Positions 11,611-23,179 of a stretch of DNA of 64,000 nucleotides are shown piece after piece; position 1 is the first letter of the stretch; each line of letters starts with the position of its first letter. This stretch comes from Symsagittifera roscoffensis (taxonomy: Eukaryota; Xenacoelomorpha; Acoela; Convolutidae). Location: assembly GCF_963678635.1 (NCBI RefSeq), contig NC_087070.1, forward strand, positions 23,671,419 to 23,735,418, in the 5' to 3' direction. The position numbers were made by a program, and so were the translations under genes. Below the pieces are notes generated by a model, which was not told the DNA's origin, did not search any database, and was given only the letters and a program-made list of their open reading frames with translations.

Positions 11611-11928
11611 ATGATCTTCTCCGTTCAGAAAAACAACCTGACGTACTCGCTCGAGTTTTTACCAGAACTATTGACAACCAAGGTCTCGAGTCAGTCTCTG
11701 GGATTTTTTTTGGCTCAAATTGATGTTTCAATTCAAGTGTGTCCCATGATCGAAATCTTGAAGAGAGACTTCATTGAACAACACCGGATGCAGGTTCCCA
11801 TCACCCAGAATCAGTTTGGAACAATGGGAATGATGTCACAGATTGGAGAACAAAATGGGATGAACTATTCCGAGCTTCTCGACTCCAGCATTATGGCTCA
11901 ACTTATAACCGATTTCCTCTTTCCCTGA
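11611..11928 (+). CDS. Array gene copy A3, intact 105-residue unrecognised protein
   Basis: This is the best-preserved copy: ATG directly after an acceptor-like CAG, then 105 codons without interruption to TGA at 11926-11928. It begins MIFSVQKNNLTYSLEFLPE and ends SSIMAQLITDFLFP. The T run at about codon 32 has eight Ts, which keeps the frame; most other copies have seven or nine. No signal peptide, membrane helix or catalytic motif is evident, and I do not recognise the family. The frame beyond the stop is more decayed than in A1: TAA TAA, then open until TGA near 12040. Whether this copy is expressed cannot be judged, but its start, frame and upstream GATTGG cluster are all present. Confidence 0.45.
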   Translation: MIFSVQKNNLTYSLEFLPELLTTKVSSQSLGFFLAQIDVSIQVCPMIEILKRDFIEQHRMQVPITQNQFGTMGMMSQIGEQNGMNYSELLDSSIMAQLITDFLFP

Positions 11929-12105
11929 GAATAATAAGGATCTGTGGAGAACCCAATTACAATCCAAAAGGATGAGGGGGTCTCTGAGCCAAGGACTTCA
12001 TTCAGCGAACCATCAATACATCCACCGGTGATGGATTGATCACCAGCTTTGCACTCCATTGCGAATTTGCAAAACACTTCTGCTGTTCGACAAGTTACTC
12101 TATAA
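11929..12105 (+). pseudogene. Post-stop coding-like tail of copy A3
   Basis: Downstream of the TGA, sequence equivalent to the second open stretch of A1 continues to TAA at 12103-12105, but with an extra in-frame TGA after PPVMD. It corresponds to the E- and P-rich tail ending in an NLQNTSAVRQVTL-like segment in the sister copies. Confidence 0.4.
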
Positions 12106-12214
12106 GAAAAAATGAAAACATTCCTTTTTGATGAAATGATGAAAAGTAAACTCTTTTTTCACAATTATTTGGACGTTGTCCGAATCCAGTGCTCCGACTA
12201 GGTAAAGGCCCTTT

Positions 12215-13640
12215 TAGAGAAACTTACACAATCAAAGAGTTTATTTTTAAACCAAAAATTGAGTATCAAAGCTTTATATTTACGACTGAATGACGCTTGA
12301 TAAGAGAAGAAATTTTTTTTTAGAAAAATTGATAAAAAAGTCGCATGATATTGTTCAAAGACTCTTTTATTACCTACCCAATTACCAAAACTCCCCAGCA
12401 AAGTTCTTTTTTCCTCCGTTTCTGTAAAGATTTTCAAAATTCAAATTCTTGCTTGATAAGGTTTGAAATAATTTTTCCAGAGATTTGCTTTAAAAAACTC
12501 ATCAATTTCGAACCATCTCCTCAAGTTTACATCAAAATCAAAAAAATGGACTCTCTACTCAAAAATCAGCCTTTTCTTGTTGTTTATATACAAAAAAATC
12601 AAATGAGTTGAAGAGAAATTTTCAGTGTTTTTTCTTCTATATTTCCCAGAGGCGGGAGTTTCTAGCTGAAAACAGGATGTTTCATTCCTTAAACATTTCC
12701 TAACAATTTAGTCTGCAGTTCAACTGGCGTCCGTCCACGTTTTGTCCGCTTAGTTTTTGCACTAAATTTCTATCAAAGTTCAATTAACGCTAGCGATTGT
12801 TTTTTTGTTCATGATTGTTTCCCTCAATATGAACATGATTCGAGACAAACGAATGAAATATTCAAAAATCTAGTTTTTCTACCTTTGTTTTTCATTTTTT
12901 CCGACCTAATTACAGTTCTCCGACTAAGTAAAGTCCTTTTTTTTTAAGAAACTTACACAATCAAAGAGTTTACTTTTGTACCAAAGTTTGAGTATCAAAG
13001 CTCTATATTTAAGACTGAATGAAGCTTGATGAGGAATTTTTTTTTATTTATTTGGGAAAATTGGTTGAAAAAATAGTCGCATGATAATTGTTCAAAGACT
13101 CTTTTTATTACCTACCTAATTCCGAAATTTGTAGAACTCCTCAGCAAAGCTCTTCTTTCCTCCATTCCTGTAAAGATTTTCAAAATTCAAAATCTTGCTT
13201 GATAAGGTTTGGAATAAGATTAGCAAATTACTTCCTTAGTTAAGTAAAGACCTTTTATTGGTAAACTTACACAATCAAAGAGTTTACTTTTGTACCAAAG
13301 TTAGAGTATCAAAGCTCTATATTTAAGACTGAATGAAGCTTGATGAGGAATTTTTTTTTATTTATTTGGAAAAATTGCTTGAAAAAAAAGTTGCTTGATA
13401 ATTGTTCAAAGACTCTTTTTATTACCTACCCAATTCACAAAATTTGCCAAAACTCCCCCGCAAAGTTCTGCTTTCCTCCATTTCTGTGAAAATTTTCGAA
13501 ATTCAAAATCTTGCTTGAAAGGTTTGGAATAAGATTTCCAGAGATTTGCTTTAAAAAACTGATCAATTTCGATTTTTCTTCTCACTTTTACATCAAAAAT
13601 TTGACTATCTACTCAAAAATCAAAAATTTCTCATTCTTTA
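12215..13640 (+). repeat. Three partial array units without the gene
   Basis: Leader parts of the unit recur from about 12215, 12914 and 13235, each starting near ACTTACACAATCAAAGAG and running through the TTACCTACCCAATTCC stretch and AAAATCTTGCTTGA. None contains the GATTGG cluster or the gene. About 12612-12910 is a non-repeat insert in which I see nothing (it includes CAGAGGCGGGAGTTT and CTGAAAACAGG). Confidence 0.7.
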
Positions 13641-13779
13641 GTAAAAGAAGGTACCACTCACTCTTTAGTAAAAATCTTTTTATTTTCAACTTAACTACCG
13701 TCAACTAGCTCCTCCCTCAGCTCCAAATCAGTCATATTCCTTGTTCCAAATTCCTTTAATCAGTAACACATTTCTCAGA

Positions 13780-14269
13780 ATGATCTTCTCCGTTCAGAAA
13801 AACAACCTCACGTACTCGCTCGAGTTTTTACCCGAAATGATGACAATCAAGTTCTCGAGTCAGTCACTGGGATTTTTTTGGCTCAATTTGATGTCCCAAT
13901 TCAAATGTGTAACAAGATCGAAATCACGAAGAGAGACTTCAGGAAATATCACAGGATGCAGGTTCCTATCATCCAAAATCACTTTGTAACGATTGGAATG
14001 ATATCACAGATTTCAGAACAAGTTAGAATGAACTATCCCGAGGTTCCCAACTCCAGATTTGTGGCTCAATTTGTAATCGATCTCTTCTTTCTTTGAGAAC
14101 AGGAAGGATCTGCGGAGAAACCAACTATATTCGAAGAGGATGAAGAGTTCTCTGGACCCCAGTCAGCAAACCACCAAGACAACCACCCGCGAAGGAGGCA
14201 AGACCAGCTATGCGCTCCATTGAGAACTTGCAAAACTCTTCAACTGCTCGACAGCTCTTTGATTTGTAA
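13780..14269 (+). pseudogene. Array gene copy B1, frameshifted
   Basis: ATG at 13780 follows TTTCTCAGA. The frame breaks at a run of seven Ts near 13872 and resumes in the +1 frame, ending at a TGA at 14094-14096 (LFFL). The tail after the stop is the type B form with a 7-bp deletion relative to type A, and ends at TAA 14267-14269. The GATTGG cluster is missing upstream: the sequence jumps from the leader part to the GGTACCACTCACTCTTTAG segment just before the gene. Confidence 0.55.
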
Positions 14270-14329
14270 ATAATTTGGTGAATGTAGTGCTTTGTAATTT
14301 AATTTTTTTTTGCATCTAGTAACTTTATT

Positions 14330-15911
14330 TTACAGAAATAGGAACAAAGAGATCATAGAAAAATTGTAAGAGGTCATTGAAAAATTAGTTGAAATAATTT
14401 TGCACCCGGACTCAAAATCGAACTAATTTTGCAATTGGCAAAAAATTTAACATTTTTTTGTAAATATGGTAAGAAAATTAAATAAACTTCAACATCTTGT
14501 GAGAAATTTTGAAACTTTTTTCTTCGCACATAATTAAGAAAATCATTTCAATTTTTGCATATATGTCAAAATGTTACATTAAAAATTGCGCCTTGCAAAA
14601 CTTGTCACTCAAATGTATCTCAGCACACACAGTGAAACAATAAAAAAAACTCGCTTTTCAAGAAATTTCTCTTCAAACTTTTTCGCATTTTAAAGAAAAT
14701 GGCGAAAAGAATTTCTTTCAGTATTAAAATATTAATTTTATGTAGTTCTTTTTTCAAAAGTCGATCATTAAAAAACTCAATATTTGCATGTATGTTGATC
14801 CAAACCAGCGTTTTGAGATTGGGAATAGCACTCAAATTCATCAAAATTGAAAAAAATTTAGCAATCATTTAACAAGTTTTTTTTCTACAAAAAATTGCAT
14901 TTTTCGCATATGCATGAGAGAAAAGAAGTTAGGTTTTTGCCTCAGTTTTTTTGTAAAAATCACAAAAAAACCTGCATCTTATCCAAAAAATCAATAAAAA
15001 ATTTTGCGCACTTGTTAAAAATACAAAACAATTTTGCATCTTGTATAAAAAAGTGATTACGTTTTGCAAAATTGTTGAAAAATCAATTAAAAGTTTGCGT
15101 CTTGCGCAAAAACTCTGAGTTAAATTTTGCCGAGGTGTTAAAAACCACATGAACTTCTTGTTGAAAAAGATTCAAATTAAAATCAAAATAATCTTCACAA
15201 TGTTTTCATAACTAATTATTCAATATAGAAAAATTGACACGATCTGTTTTTACAAAACCGAGATCATCAAGGAAACAATCCACAATTTCAATCAAATCTG
15301 ACTCATACTTTGAGTATTGAATTTTTCAAATCCCTTTTTTTGAAAACTGATCCTTAAAAAATCCCTTTTGTCGTGTGTGTTGATCAAAAACATCAGAAAA
15401 CCAATGTTTTAAGATAGAGAACAGCACTCAAAATCATCAATATTGAAAAATTTTTAGCAATCAATTGACAAGTTTTTTCAAAAAAATTTGCGTTTTTCGC
15501 ATATGCATATCTGTAAAAATTAGGTTTTTGCATATGTTTTTTAAGAAAACCACGAAAAAACTTGCAACTTACCCAAAAAGTTCATAGAAAATTTTGCACA
15601 CTTGTTAAGAAATCCAAAAAAAATTTTGCATTTAAAAAAAAATTAATTTATTTTTTTTAATTTTGTTAAAAACTCAAATCCGAATTTGCTTCTTGCGCAA
15701 AAGCTATGAATTGAAATTTGCACGGGTGTTAAAATTGCATGAACTTCTTGTTGCAAAAAAAACTAAATTGAAAGCAAATTAGTTTTGACTTTATTTTTAT
15801 ATGTAAATTTTCAGTTATTAATAGAGAAATTGACATGAGCATTTTTTTAAAGCAAGATCATCAATGAAACAATCACTTTTTTTCAGATCGGACTCATACA
15901 TTAAGTGTTAA
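14330..15911. repeat. AT-rich 1.5-kb block, copy I
   Basis: The block consists of two diverged direct halves, about 14760-15349 and 15350-15911 (offset about 590 bp). Both carry GGAATAGCACTC- or GAACAGCACTC-like, TTTTTCGCATATGCAT, GAACTTCTTGTTG and TGACTCATACTTTGAGT-like words. Many short motifs of the form TTTTGCATCTTG recur inside. Open stretches are low-complexity and differ between copies, so I see no gene. The same block returns at about 19.14 and 28.03 kb. Confidence 0.8.
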
Positions 15912-16699
15912 ATGGAAACGTTGGTTGAAAAAAAAGTCGCTTGATAATTGTTCAAAGATTCTTTTTATTACCTAACCAATTCCCAAATTTGTAAAACTCC
16001 CCAGCAAAGTTCTTCTTTCCTCCATTCCTGTGAAGATTTTCAAAATTCAAAATCTTGCTTGATAAGGTTTGGATTAAGATTATCAAATTATTTCCTTAGT
16101 TAAATAAAGGCCTTTTTTGGGAAACTTACACAATTAAAGAGTTTACTTTTGTACCAAAAATTGAGTATCAAAGCTTTATATTTACGACTGAAGGAAGCTT
16201 GATAAGAAAAATTTTTTGTTTATTTTGGAAAAATTGGTTGAAAAAAAAGTCGCATGATAATTGTTCAAAGACTATTTTTATTACCTACCCAATTCCCAAA
16301 GTTTGTCAAAACTCTCCTGCAAAGTTCTGCTTTCCTCCAATTCTGTGAAGATTTTCAAAATTCAAAATCTTGCTTGAAAGGTTTGGAATAAGATTTCCAG
16401 AGATTTGCTTTAAAAAACTCATCAATTTAGATTTATCTTCTCAATTTTACATCAAAAACTTGACTATCTACTCAAAAATCAAAAACTCCTCATTGATTTT
16501 AAACAAAAAAACTAAATGACTTGATGAAGAAACTTGTGGAGAAGCTTCTTTTTTATTATATTCTTTTCCTGTTATCTATATCTTTAATTTTTCTTGCTTT
16601 TACAGCAAAAAACTTGTGGTCACTCAAATTTGAATTTTTCTTTGGGAATATTCTTACATATGTGGGAGATTTGATTCTGTAAAAGGTGAAAACTTTTTT

Positions 16700-16893
16700 G
16701 ATTGAATAGGACAGCCTAAGATATATGAAAAAAAATTTTTGTGATTGGAAACGACAACTTGAACGAACCGAACTATATTGAATTTTATTTCTAATTGGAT
16801 ACGACTTTTTATCAAAATTTTCCTAAAAGGAAGCTAAATTTTGATTGAATACGACTACCGTTCATACACGAAAAATCTATTTTGATTGGCGAA
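16700..16893 (+). promoter_or_regulatory. GATTGG-type cluster upstream of copy B2
   Basis: The series is GATTGAATAGGACAG (16700), GATTGGAAACGACAAC (about 16743), AATTGGATACGAC (about 16793), GATTGAATACGAC (about 16848) and GATTGGCGAAACC (about 16883). The core (G)ATTG(G/A)ATACGAC is repeated at about 45-bp intervals. Confidence 0.45.
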
Positions 16894-17043
16894 ACCCACA
16901 CGTTTGAGTTGAAGGTACCACTCACTCTTTAGTAAAAATCTTTTTATTTTCAACTTAACTACCGTCAACTAGCTCCTCCCTCAGCTCCAAATCAGTCATT
17001 TTCCTTGTTCCAGTTTCCTTTAGTCAGTAACTCATTTCTCAGA

Positions 17044-17534
17044 ATGCTCTTCTCCGTTCAGAAAAACAACCTCACATACTGGCTTGAATTTTTACCAGAA
17101 ATGACGACAATCAAGGTCTCGAGTCAGTCACTGGGATTTTTTTTGGCTCAATTTGATGTCTCAATTCAAGTGTGTCACATGATCGACATCACGAAGAGAG
17201 ACTTCAGGGAATATCACCGGATGCAGATTCCCATCATTCAAAATCAGTTTGTAACGATTGGAATGATATCACAGATTCCAGAACAAGTTACAATGGACTA
17301 TCCCTAGGTTCCCAACTCCAGATTTGTGGCTCAACTTGTAATCGATCTCTTCTTTCCCTGAGAACAGGAAGGATCTGGGGAGAACCCAACCACATTCGAA
17401 GAGGATGAAGAGTTCTCTGGACTCCAGTCGGCGAACCACCAAGACAACCACCAGCGATGGAGGCAAAACCAGCTATGCGCTCCATTGATAACTTGCAAAA
17501 TTCTTCAGCTGCTCGACAGCTCTTTGATTTGTAA
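17044..17534 (+). pseudogene. Array gene copy B2, premature stop
   Basis: ATG at 17044 after CAGA opens 87 codons (MLFSVQKNNLTYWLEFLPE onward). A run of eight Ts keeps the frame, but CCC TAG at 17305-17307 stops it about 18 codons before the usual end. The rest of the gene (NSRFVAQLVIDLFFP, TGA and the tail) follows to TAA at 17532-17534. Apart from this nonsense change it is the best-kept type B copy. Confidence 0.55.
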
Positions 17535-18221
17535 ATGTTTTGGTGAATGTAGTGTGTTTTGTAATTTAATTTTTTTTTGCATCTAGTATCTTTATTTTAA
17601 AGAAATAGGAACAAAGAGATCATGGAAAAATTGTACGAGGTCATTGAAAAATTAGTTGAAGAGTTTACTTTTGTACCAAAAATTGAGTATCAAAGCTTTA
17701 TATTTACGACTGAAGGAAGCTTGATAAGAAAATTTTTTTTGTTTATTTTGGAAAAATTGGTTGAAAAAAAAGTCGCATGATAATTGTTCAAAGACTATTT
17801 TTATTACCTACCCAATTCCCAAAGTTTTTCAAAACTCTCCTGCAAAGTTCTGCTTTCCTCCAATTCTGTGAAGACTTTCAAAATTCAAAATCTTGCTTGA
17901 AAGGTTTGGAATAAGATTTCCAGAGATTTGCTTTAAAAAACTCATCAATTTCGATCTATCTTCTCAATTTTACATCAAAAACTTGACTATCTAATCAAAA
18001 ATCAAAAACTTCTCATTGATTTTAAACAAAAAAACTAAATGACTTGATGAAGAAACTTGTGGAGAAGCTTCTTTTTTTATTATATTCTTTTCCTGTTATC
18101 TATATCGTTAATTTTTCTTGCTTTTACAGCAAAAAACTTGTGGTCACTCAAATTTGAATTTTTCTTTGGGAATATTCTTACATATGTGGGAGATTTGATT
18201 CTGTAAAAGGTGAAAACTTTT

Positions 18222-18402
18222 TTGATTGAATAGGACAGCCTAAGATATATGAAAAAAAAATTTTGTGATTGGAAACGACAACTTGAACGAACCGAACTAT
18301 ATTGAATTTTATTTCTAATTGGATACGACTTTTTATCAAAATTTTCCTAAAAGGAAGCTAAATTTTGATTGAATACGACTACCGTTCATATTTTGATTGG
18401 CG
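18222..18402 (+). promoter_or_regulatory. GATTGG-type cluster upstream of copy B3
   Basis: Same motif series as before copy B2. A short deletion removes the CACGAAAAATCTA segment between the fourth and fifth motifs. Confidence 0.4.
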
Positions 18403-18554
18403 AAACCCACACGTTTGAGTTGAAGGTACCACTCACTCTTTAGTAAAAATCTTTTTATTTTCAACTTAACTACCGTCAACTAGCTCCTCCCTCAGTTCCA
18501 AATCAGTCATATTCCTTGTTCCAGTTTCCTTTATTCAGTAACTCATTTCTCAGA

Positions 18555-19044
18555 ATGTTCTTCTCCGTTCAGAAAAACAACCTCACGTACTCGCTCGAAT
18601 TTTTACCAGAAATGATGACAATTAAGGTCTCGAGTCAGTCACTGGGATTTTTTTGGCTCAATTTGATGTCTCAATTCAAGTGTGTCACATGATCGAAATC
18701 ACGAAGAGAGACTTCAGGGAATATCACCGGATGCAGGTTCCCATCATTCAAAATCAGTTTGTAACGATTGGAATGATATCACAGATTTCAGAACAAGTTA
18801 CAATGGACTATCCCGAGGTTCCCAACTCCAGATTTGTGGCTCAACTTGTAATCGATCTCTTCTTTCCCTGAGAACAGAAAGGATCTGCGGAGAACCCAAC
18901 TACATTCGAAGAGGATGAAGAGTTCTCTGGACTCCAGTCAGCGAACCACCAAGACAACCACCGGCGATGGAGGCAAAACCAGCTATGTGCTCCATTGAGA
19001 ACTTGCAAAATTCTTCAGCTGCTCGACAGCTCTTTGATTTGTAA
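18555..19044 (+). pseudogene. Array gene copy B3, frameshift at T run
   Basis: ATG at 18555 after TTTCTCAGA opens the frame. The T run near 18647 has seven bases, so translation shifts and ends at TGA near GTGTCACATGA. In the +1 frame the remaining 72 codons (AQFDVSIQVCHMIEITKRD to QLVIDLFFP) are intact to TGA at 18869-18871, and the tail runs to TAA at 19042-19044. Confidence 0.55.
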
Positions 19045-19139
19045 ATGTTTTAGTGAATGTAGTGTGTTTAATTTTTTTTGCATCTAGTATCTTTATTTTA
19101 AAGAGATAGGAACAAAGAGATCATGGAAAAATGAAAGAG

Positions 19140-20760
19140 GTCATTGAAAAATTAGTTGAAATAATTTTGCACCCGGACTCAAAATCGAACTAATTTTGCA
19201 ATTGGCAAAAAATTTAACATTTTTTTGTAAACTTGGTAAGAAAAGTAAATAAACTTCAACATCTTGTAAGAAATTTTGAATCATTTTTTCTTCACTTATG
19301 ATTAAGAAAAAAAAATTCAATTTTTGCATATATGTCAAAATGTTACAATAAAGTTTGCGCCTTGCAAAACTTGTCACTCAAATGTATTTCGGCACACACA
19401 GTGAAACAATAAAAAAACCTCGCTTTTCAAGAAACTTCTCTTCAAGTGTTTTCGCATTTTAAAGAAAATGGTAAAAAGAATTTCTTTCAGTATTAAAACA
19501 TAAGTTCTTTTTTCAAAAGTTGATCAATAAAAAATTCAATATTTGCATGTATGTTGATCTAAAGCATTGTCTTGAGATTGGGAATAGCACTCAAAGTCAT
19601 CAATTTTGAAAAAAATTTAGCAATCTTTTAACAAGTTTTTTTCTACAACAAAATGCATTTTCGCAGAAAAGAAGTTAGGTTTTTGCCTCATTTTTTAATG
19701 AAAAACACGAAAAAACTTCCATCTTATGCAAAAAATTAATAAAAATGTTTGCACATTTGTTAAAAAAAAAAAACAATTTTTGCATCTTGTAAGAAAACAT
19801 AATTAACATTTTGCAAAATTGTTGAAAAATCAATTAAAAATTTGCGTCTTTTAAATCAGTTAAATTTTGCCGAGGTGTTGAAAATCACATGAACTTCTTG
19901 TTGAAAAAGATTCAAATTGAAATCAAAACAATCTTCACAATGTTTTTATAATTAAATATTCAATTATTATTAGAAAAATTGACACAATCTGTTTTTACAA
20001 AACAATGATCATCAAGGAAACAATCAACAATTTCAATCAAATCTGACTCATACTTTGAGTATTGACTTTTTCGAATCCTTTATTAAGAAAACAGATCATT
20101 AAAAAATCCATTTGACGTGTATATTGACCAAAAACATCATTTAATCAATGTTTTAAGATAGAGAACAGCGCTCAAAACCATCAATATTGAAATATTTTTA
20201 GCAATCATTTGACAAGTTTTCTCAAAAAAATTTGCGTTTTTCGCATATGCATTTCGGAAAAAAAATAGATTTTTGCATATGTTTTCTAAGAAAACCACGA
20301 AAAAACTTGCATCTTACCCAGAAAATTCATAGAAAATTTTGCACACTTGTTAAAAAATCCAAAAAAAAAAATTTTGCCTTTAAAAAAAATTTAATTTATT
20401 TTTTTTAAATTTTGTTGGAAACTCCAATCCGAATTTGCTTCTTGCGCAAAAGCATTGAGTTGAAATTTGCACAAGTGTTAAAAATGCATAAAATTCTTGT
20501 TGCAAAAAAAAATTAAATTGAAAGCAAATTGGTTTCGATTTTATTTTTATATGTAAATTTTCAATTATTAATAGAAAAATTGATATGATCATTTTTTAGA
20601 AAAGCAAGATCATCAATGAAACACTCACTTTTTTTCAGATCAGACTCATACTTTAAGTGTTGAATTTTTCGAATCTTTTCCAAAAAAGCTGATCCAAGAT
20701 CTAATTGGATACGGAAAATTATGTACGTTTTTTTTGCAGATATCAAAATCTTTAGACTTA
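19140..20760. repeat. AT-rich 1.5-kb block, copy II
   Basis: Near-colinear with copy I, with small indels and two diverged halves. It begins at AATAATTTTGCACCCGGACTC. No gene is evident. Confidence 0.8.
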
Positions 20761-21000
20761 ATGCAATTCTACATGATGCAGCTGAATCTGTGATGTCTGC
20801 TATACTTTAAAGGACTTGGTTAGTGTTATGTTTTACCTAGATTTCCTAGCTCTTGTTTTTTAGTCACGTGACTGGATTGCTTTTCTGTTGATTTACTAAA
20901 TTGTTTGCTTCACCAGTATCTACACTGTTCGATTACTAGACAATTTAACTAAAAATTGCAGCGAAAACAGTTGACATCATGAGTCTGATTTTTTTGCATA

Positions 21001-21261
21001 ATGAGAGTATGGAAAAAATATAGTGAAAGAGGAGTTTGTAAAAAAGGACAAACTGTGGCATATTTCTTTCTTCCTCCCAAAAAAATCGAAGCAACATCTC
21101 AATCTGCTTGGTGTACGAAGCTTCTTCTTGGATTCATTTGGATTGTTGATTATGAAAATTATTCTCAGCCTGAAAAAACAATTGACAAAATTAAAAGCTC
21201 CAGAAACTGTGTTTTTTTGCAAAAGGTTATGACAAATGTAAAATTCTGTCAGAAATTTTGA
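21001..21261 (+). pseudogene. Unrecognised 86-codon open frame of the viral-type block
   Basis: ATG at 21001 starts MRVWKKYSERGVCKKGQ and runs to TGA. Copy III has the same frame from an upstream ATG (29937-30218) but with a frame difference in the middle; copy IV is more decayed. I do not recognise it. It lies upstream of the ATPase and is followed at 21300-21480 by a second unrecognised coding-like stretch with a Cys/His-containing segment (YSFCHAKNLYCAERK), which also occurs in copies III and IV. Confidence 0.35.
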
Positions 21262-21780
21262 TAACAAAGGTTAAAAACTTGGATGACTACGCAAGCCCAT
21301 AAAATCATAAGTTTTTTTCATGGATGAGGAATATGGTTGGAGGTGTAACAGCTATTCATTTTGTCATGCAAAAAATCTTTACTGTGCAGAAAGAAAAGCA
21401 TTTGCATACGGAACATGGACTCGATGTTTTTTTAATCAAATTTCAACTCACATAAATGGTTTTGTATTATCTTGTAAATTTAAATTTTAAATTTTTATCA
21501 TTATCACTTTTTTCATTCCAAATTTCAGATGGGTGATGAATATGACAAGCAATTAAATTAAGGAAACTTTTTTTTTGATGAGGATAATCATGCAAAAAAA
21601 TCTTGGAAGTTTTTTGAACGTACGTGGAATAGATCTCTTTGAGATTTTCTGTGCCAATTTTTGGCATATTTTTTATACTAGCATGTGCAAGCGTTAAAAT
21701 AACGTTATCCACTACATGCAAAGAAACAAAAAGCATGGAAAGCAATTTTATCAAGTACGTCTAGATATGTTCTACCTCCT

Positions 21781-22620
21781 TCAAACCTATGAATAAAATA
21801 ATTTCTTCTAAAAAACGAGTTTTTATTTCGCTAGTTGCTCCAAGTGGATCTGGAAAATCCTATCCTATTTTTGATTGGTTAACAATTGGTACATTTCGAC
21901 CTAAATTGCACAAAACTGTCCGTTTTTATCAACACAAAAATTTTCCTCAAATTTATTAATCTTTTTCTGTAAAAAAGCAAAAAAAACCTTAAAATTTTCC
22001 AAGGAGTTGAATATGAACTGATTGAAAACCTTCCCAGTAATGAAAAAAATACCGGTTAAAATATGATGACTCTTATAAAGATGTTTCAAACTCTAAGTAA
22101 ATTCTAAAAATTGCTACTGCTGGAATTTACAGGGTACTGAATACAAAATAAAGTAAGCAAAACTTGTTTCATCAAAGCAAATTGGGAAGAGAGGTGGAGT
22201 TACAAAATAATCACATAGACTTGTTTAACTCACCAAGAGATGTTTTACAATTCATTATATTAAAACAAAAACAAGGTCTAGGATCTCAATGGAAATAGTG
22301 ATATCAAGATGCAACAACTATTCCTTATGGTCATTCACTCATTGATTTAACTCCAAAAACGTTGATTCGCTAAGATATTGCACAAACAGCGGTTCAGTTG
22401 CATCAAAATTTCATTTACAGGAGCAAGATTTATGTACGATGAGCATACAATTCGTCTCTATAGTCCCAATGTATCTAACGCTTTCTCAAGAAAAAAAAAC
22501 AATTCATCCTCCATTGTCCAAAAGGTTTCATTCAGTTCCTCCATGAATGTCTAGCAAACTTGCTACGAGGCAAGCTGCATGATCTCCGAAAAACAGACAT
22601 AATAAAATACCGAAGATAAA
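21781..22620 (+). pseudogene. Packaging-type ATPase, copy II, broken
   Basis: A Walker A-like APSGSGKS at 21837-21860 is followed by fragments in several frames that match the better-kept copies III and IV: an acidic Walker B-like region (YDDSYKDVSNS), then LFHQSKLGREVELQ and LFNSPRDVLQF. This order resembles the DNA-packaging ATPases (FtsK/HerA type) of Polinton/adintovirus-like elements. The first glycine of Walker A has become alanine, and several stops and frameshifts interrupt the gene. Confidence 0.65.
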
Positions 22621-22719
22621 TATGGGAACTCTTTTACTCAAATCTTCTACACAATATAATTGTCCATAGTTCATTGGATTTTGTTCAAAAAAGAATATCT
22701 CTTTTGATTGAAATTGCTT

Positions 22720-23179
22720 TTCGTACAAGAAATTGCTTCAGTCTATTCACCAAATGGATCAATGTTTGAATCATAAGTCAACAGAGGGGTTAAATTGTTT
22801 TTTGAAAATACGTTGCAATCAAAGGTATCACAGGCAATTGATGCTGATATATGCCAAGACAAGACTCATTCCATTGTTACCAATTCGAGTTTTTTTTTAA
22901 TAAATTGCTGTACGTTTTTTTCACTGACTGTACCATTTCCTCTAATGTTCTCAAAATCTCATATGCCAATGAAATTTTTACAAACAGAAGTTTTCTTGGA
23001 TTAAATTTTTATCAACAGCAAATTAGTCAAGGACTCATGGTTAAGTGTCATGATATCGTTTTGACAAAATCCTGCTCCGACAGATGGCGCTGGATTGAGA
23101 TCTTTTATGGAGGTAATGGAACTGAATTCTTGTACAATAATAAGCATTTGATGAAAAACTTTGTTCACAGACTCTCTTA
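22720..23179 (+). pseudogene. Capsid-like protein, copy II, broken and truncated
   Basis: Begins near an EIASVYSPNGSMFES reading (about 22727) and continues in shifted frames through VSQAIDADICQDKTHSIV and DCTISSNVLKISYANE to LMKNFVHRLS at 23179. This resembles the capsid-type proteins of Polinton/adintovirus-like elements, seen in nematode genomes as F54H12.2-like proteins. The downstream part present in copies III and IV is missing here. Confidence 0.5.

Larger units (their letters stand above)
7421..12190 (+). repeat. Array of type A ~1.42-kb repeat units
   Basis: The same unit occurs in direct orientation. The first copy is truncated at its left end at about 7421; full or partial copies follow. 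Equivalent stop codons at 7711-7713 and 9133-9135 give a period of 1422 bp. A unit starts near GTTCTCCGACTAAG, passes an AT-rich stretch and a GATTGG cluster, and ends with the short gene. Type A copies are more alike among themselves than to the type B copies further right. Confidence 0.85.
15912..19139 (+). repeat. Array of type B units, first cluster
   Basis: Starts abruptly inside a unit at about 15912, replacing the viral-type block that follows the AT block elsewhere. It contains a truncated leader and two units with genes (B2, B3). Equivalent stop codons at 17532-17534 and 19042-19044 are 1510 bp apart. Confidence 0.8.

Noticed and set aside
14620-15150. Minus-strand open frames in the AT-rich block
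   Set aside because: Low-complexity F/N/K-rich peptides that change or break in copies II and III of the block.
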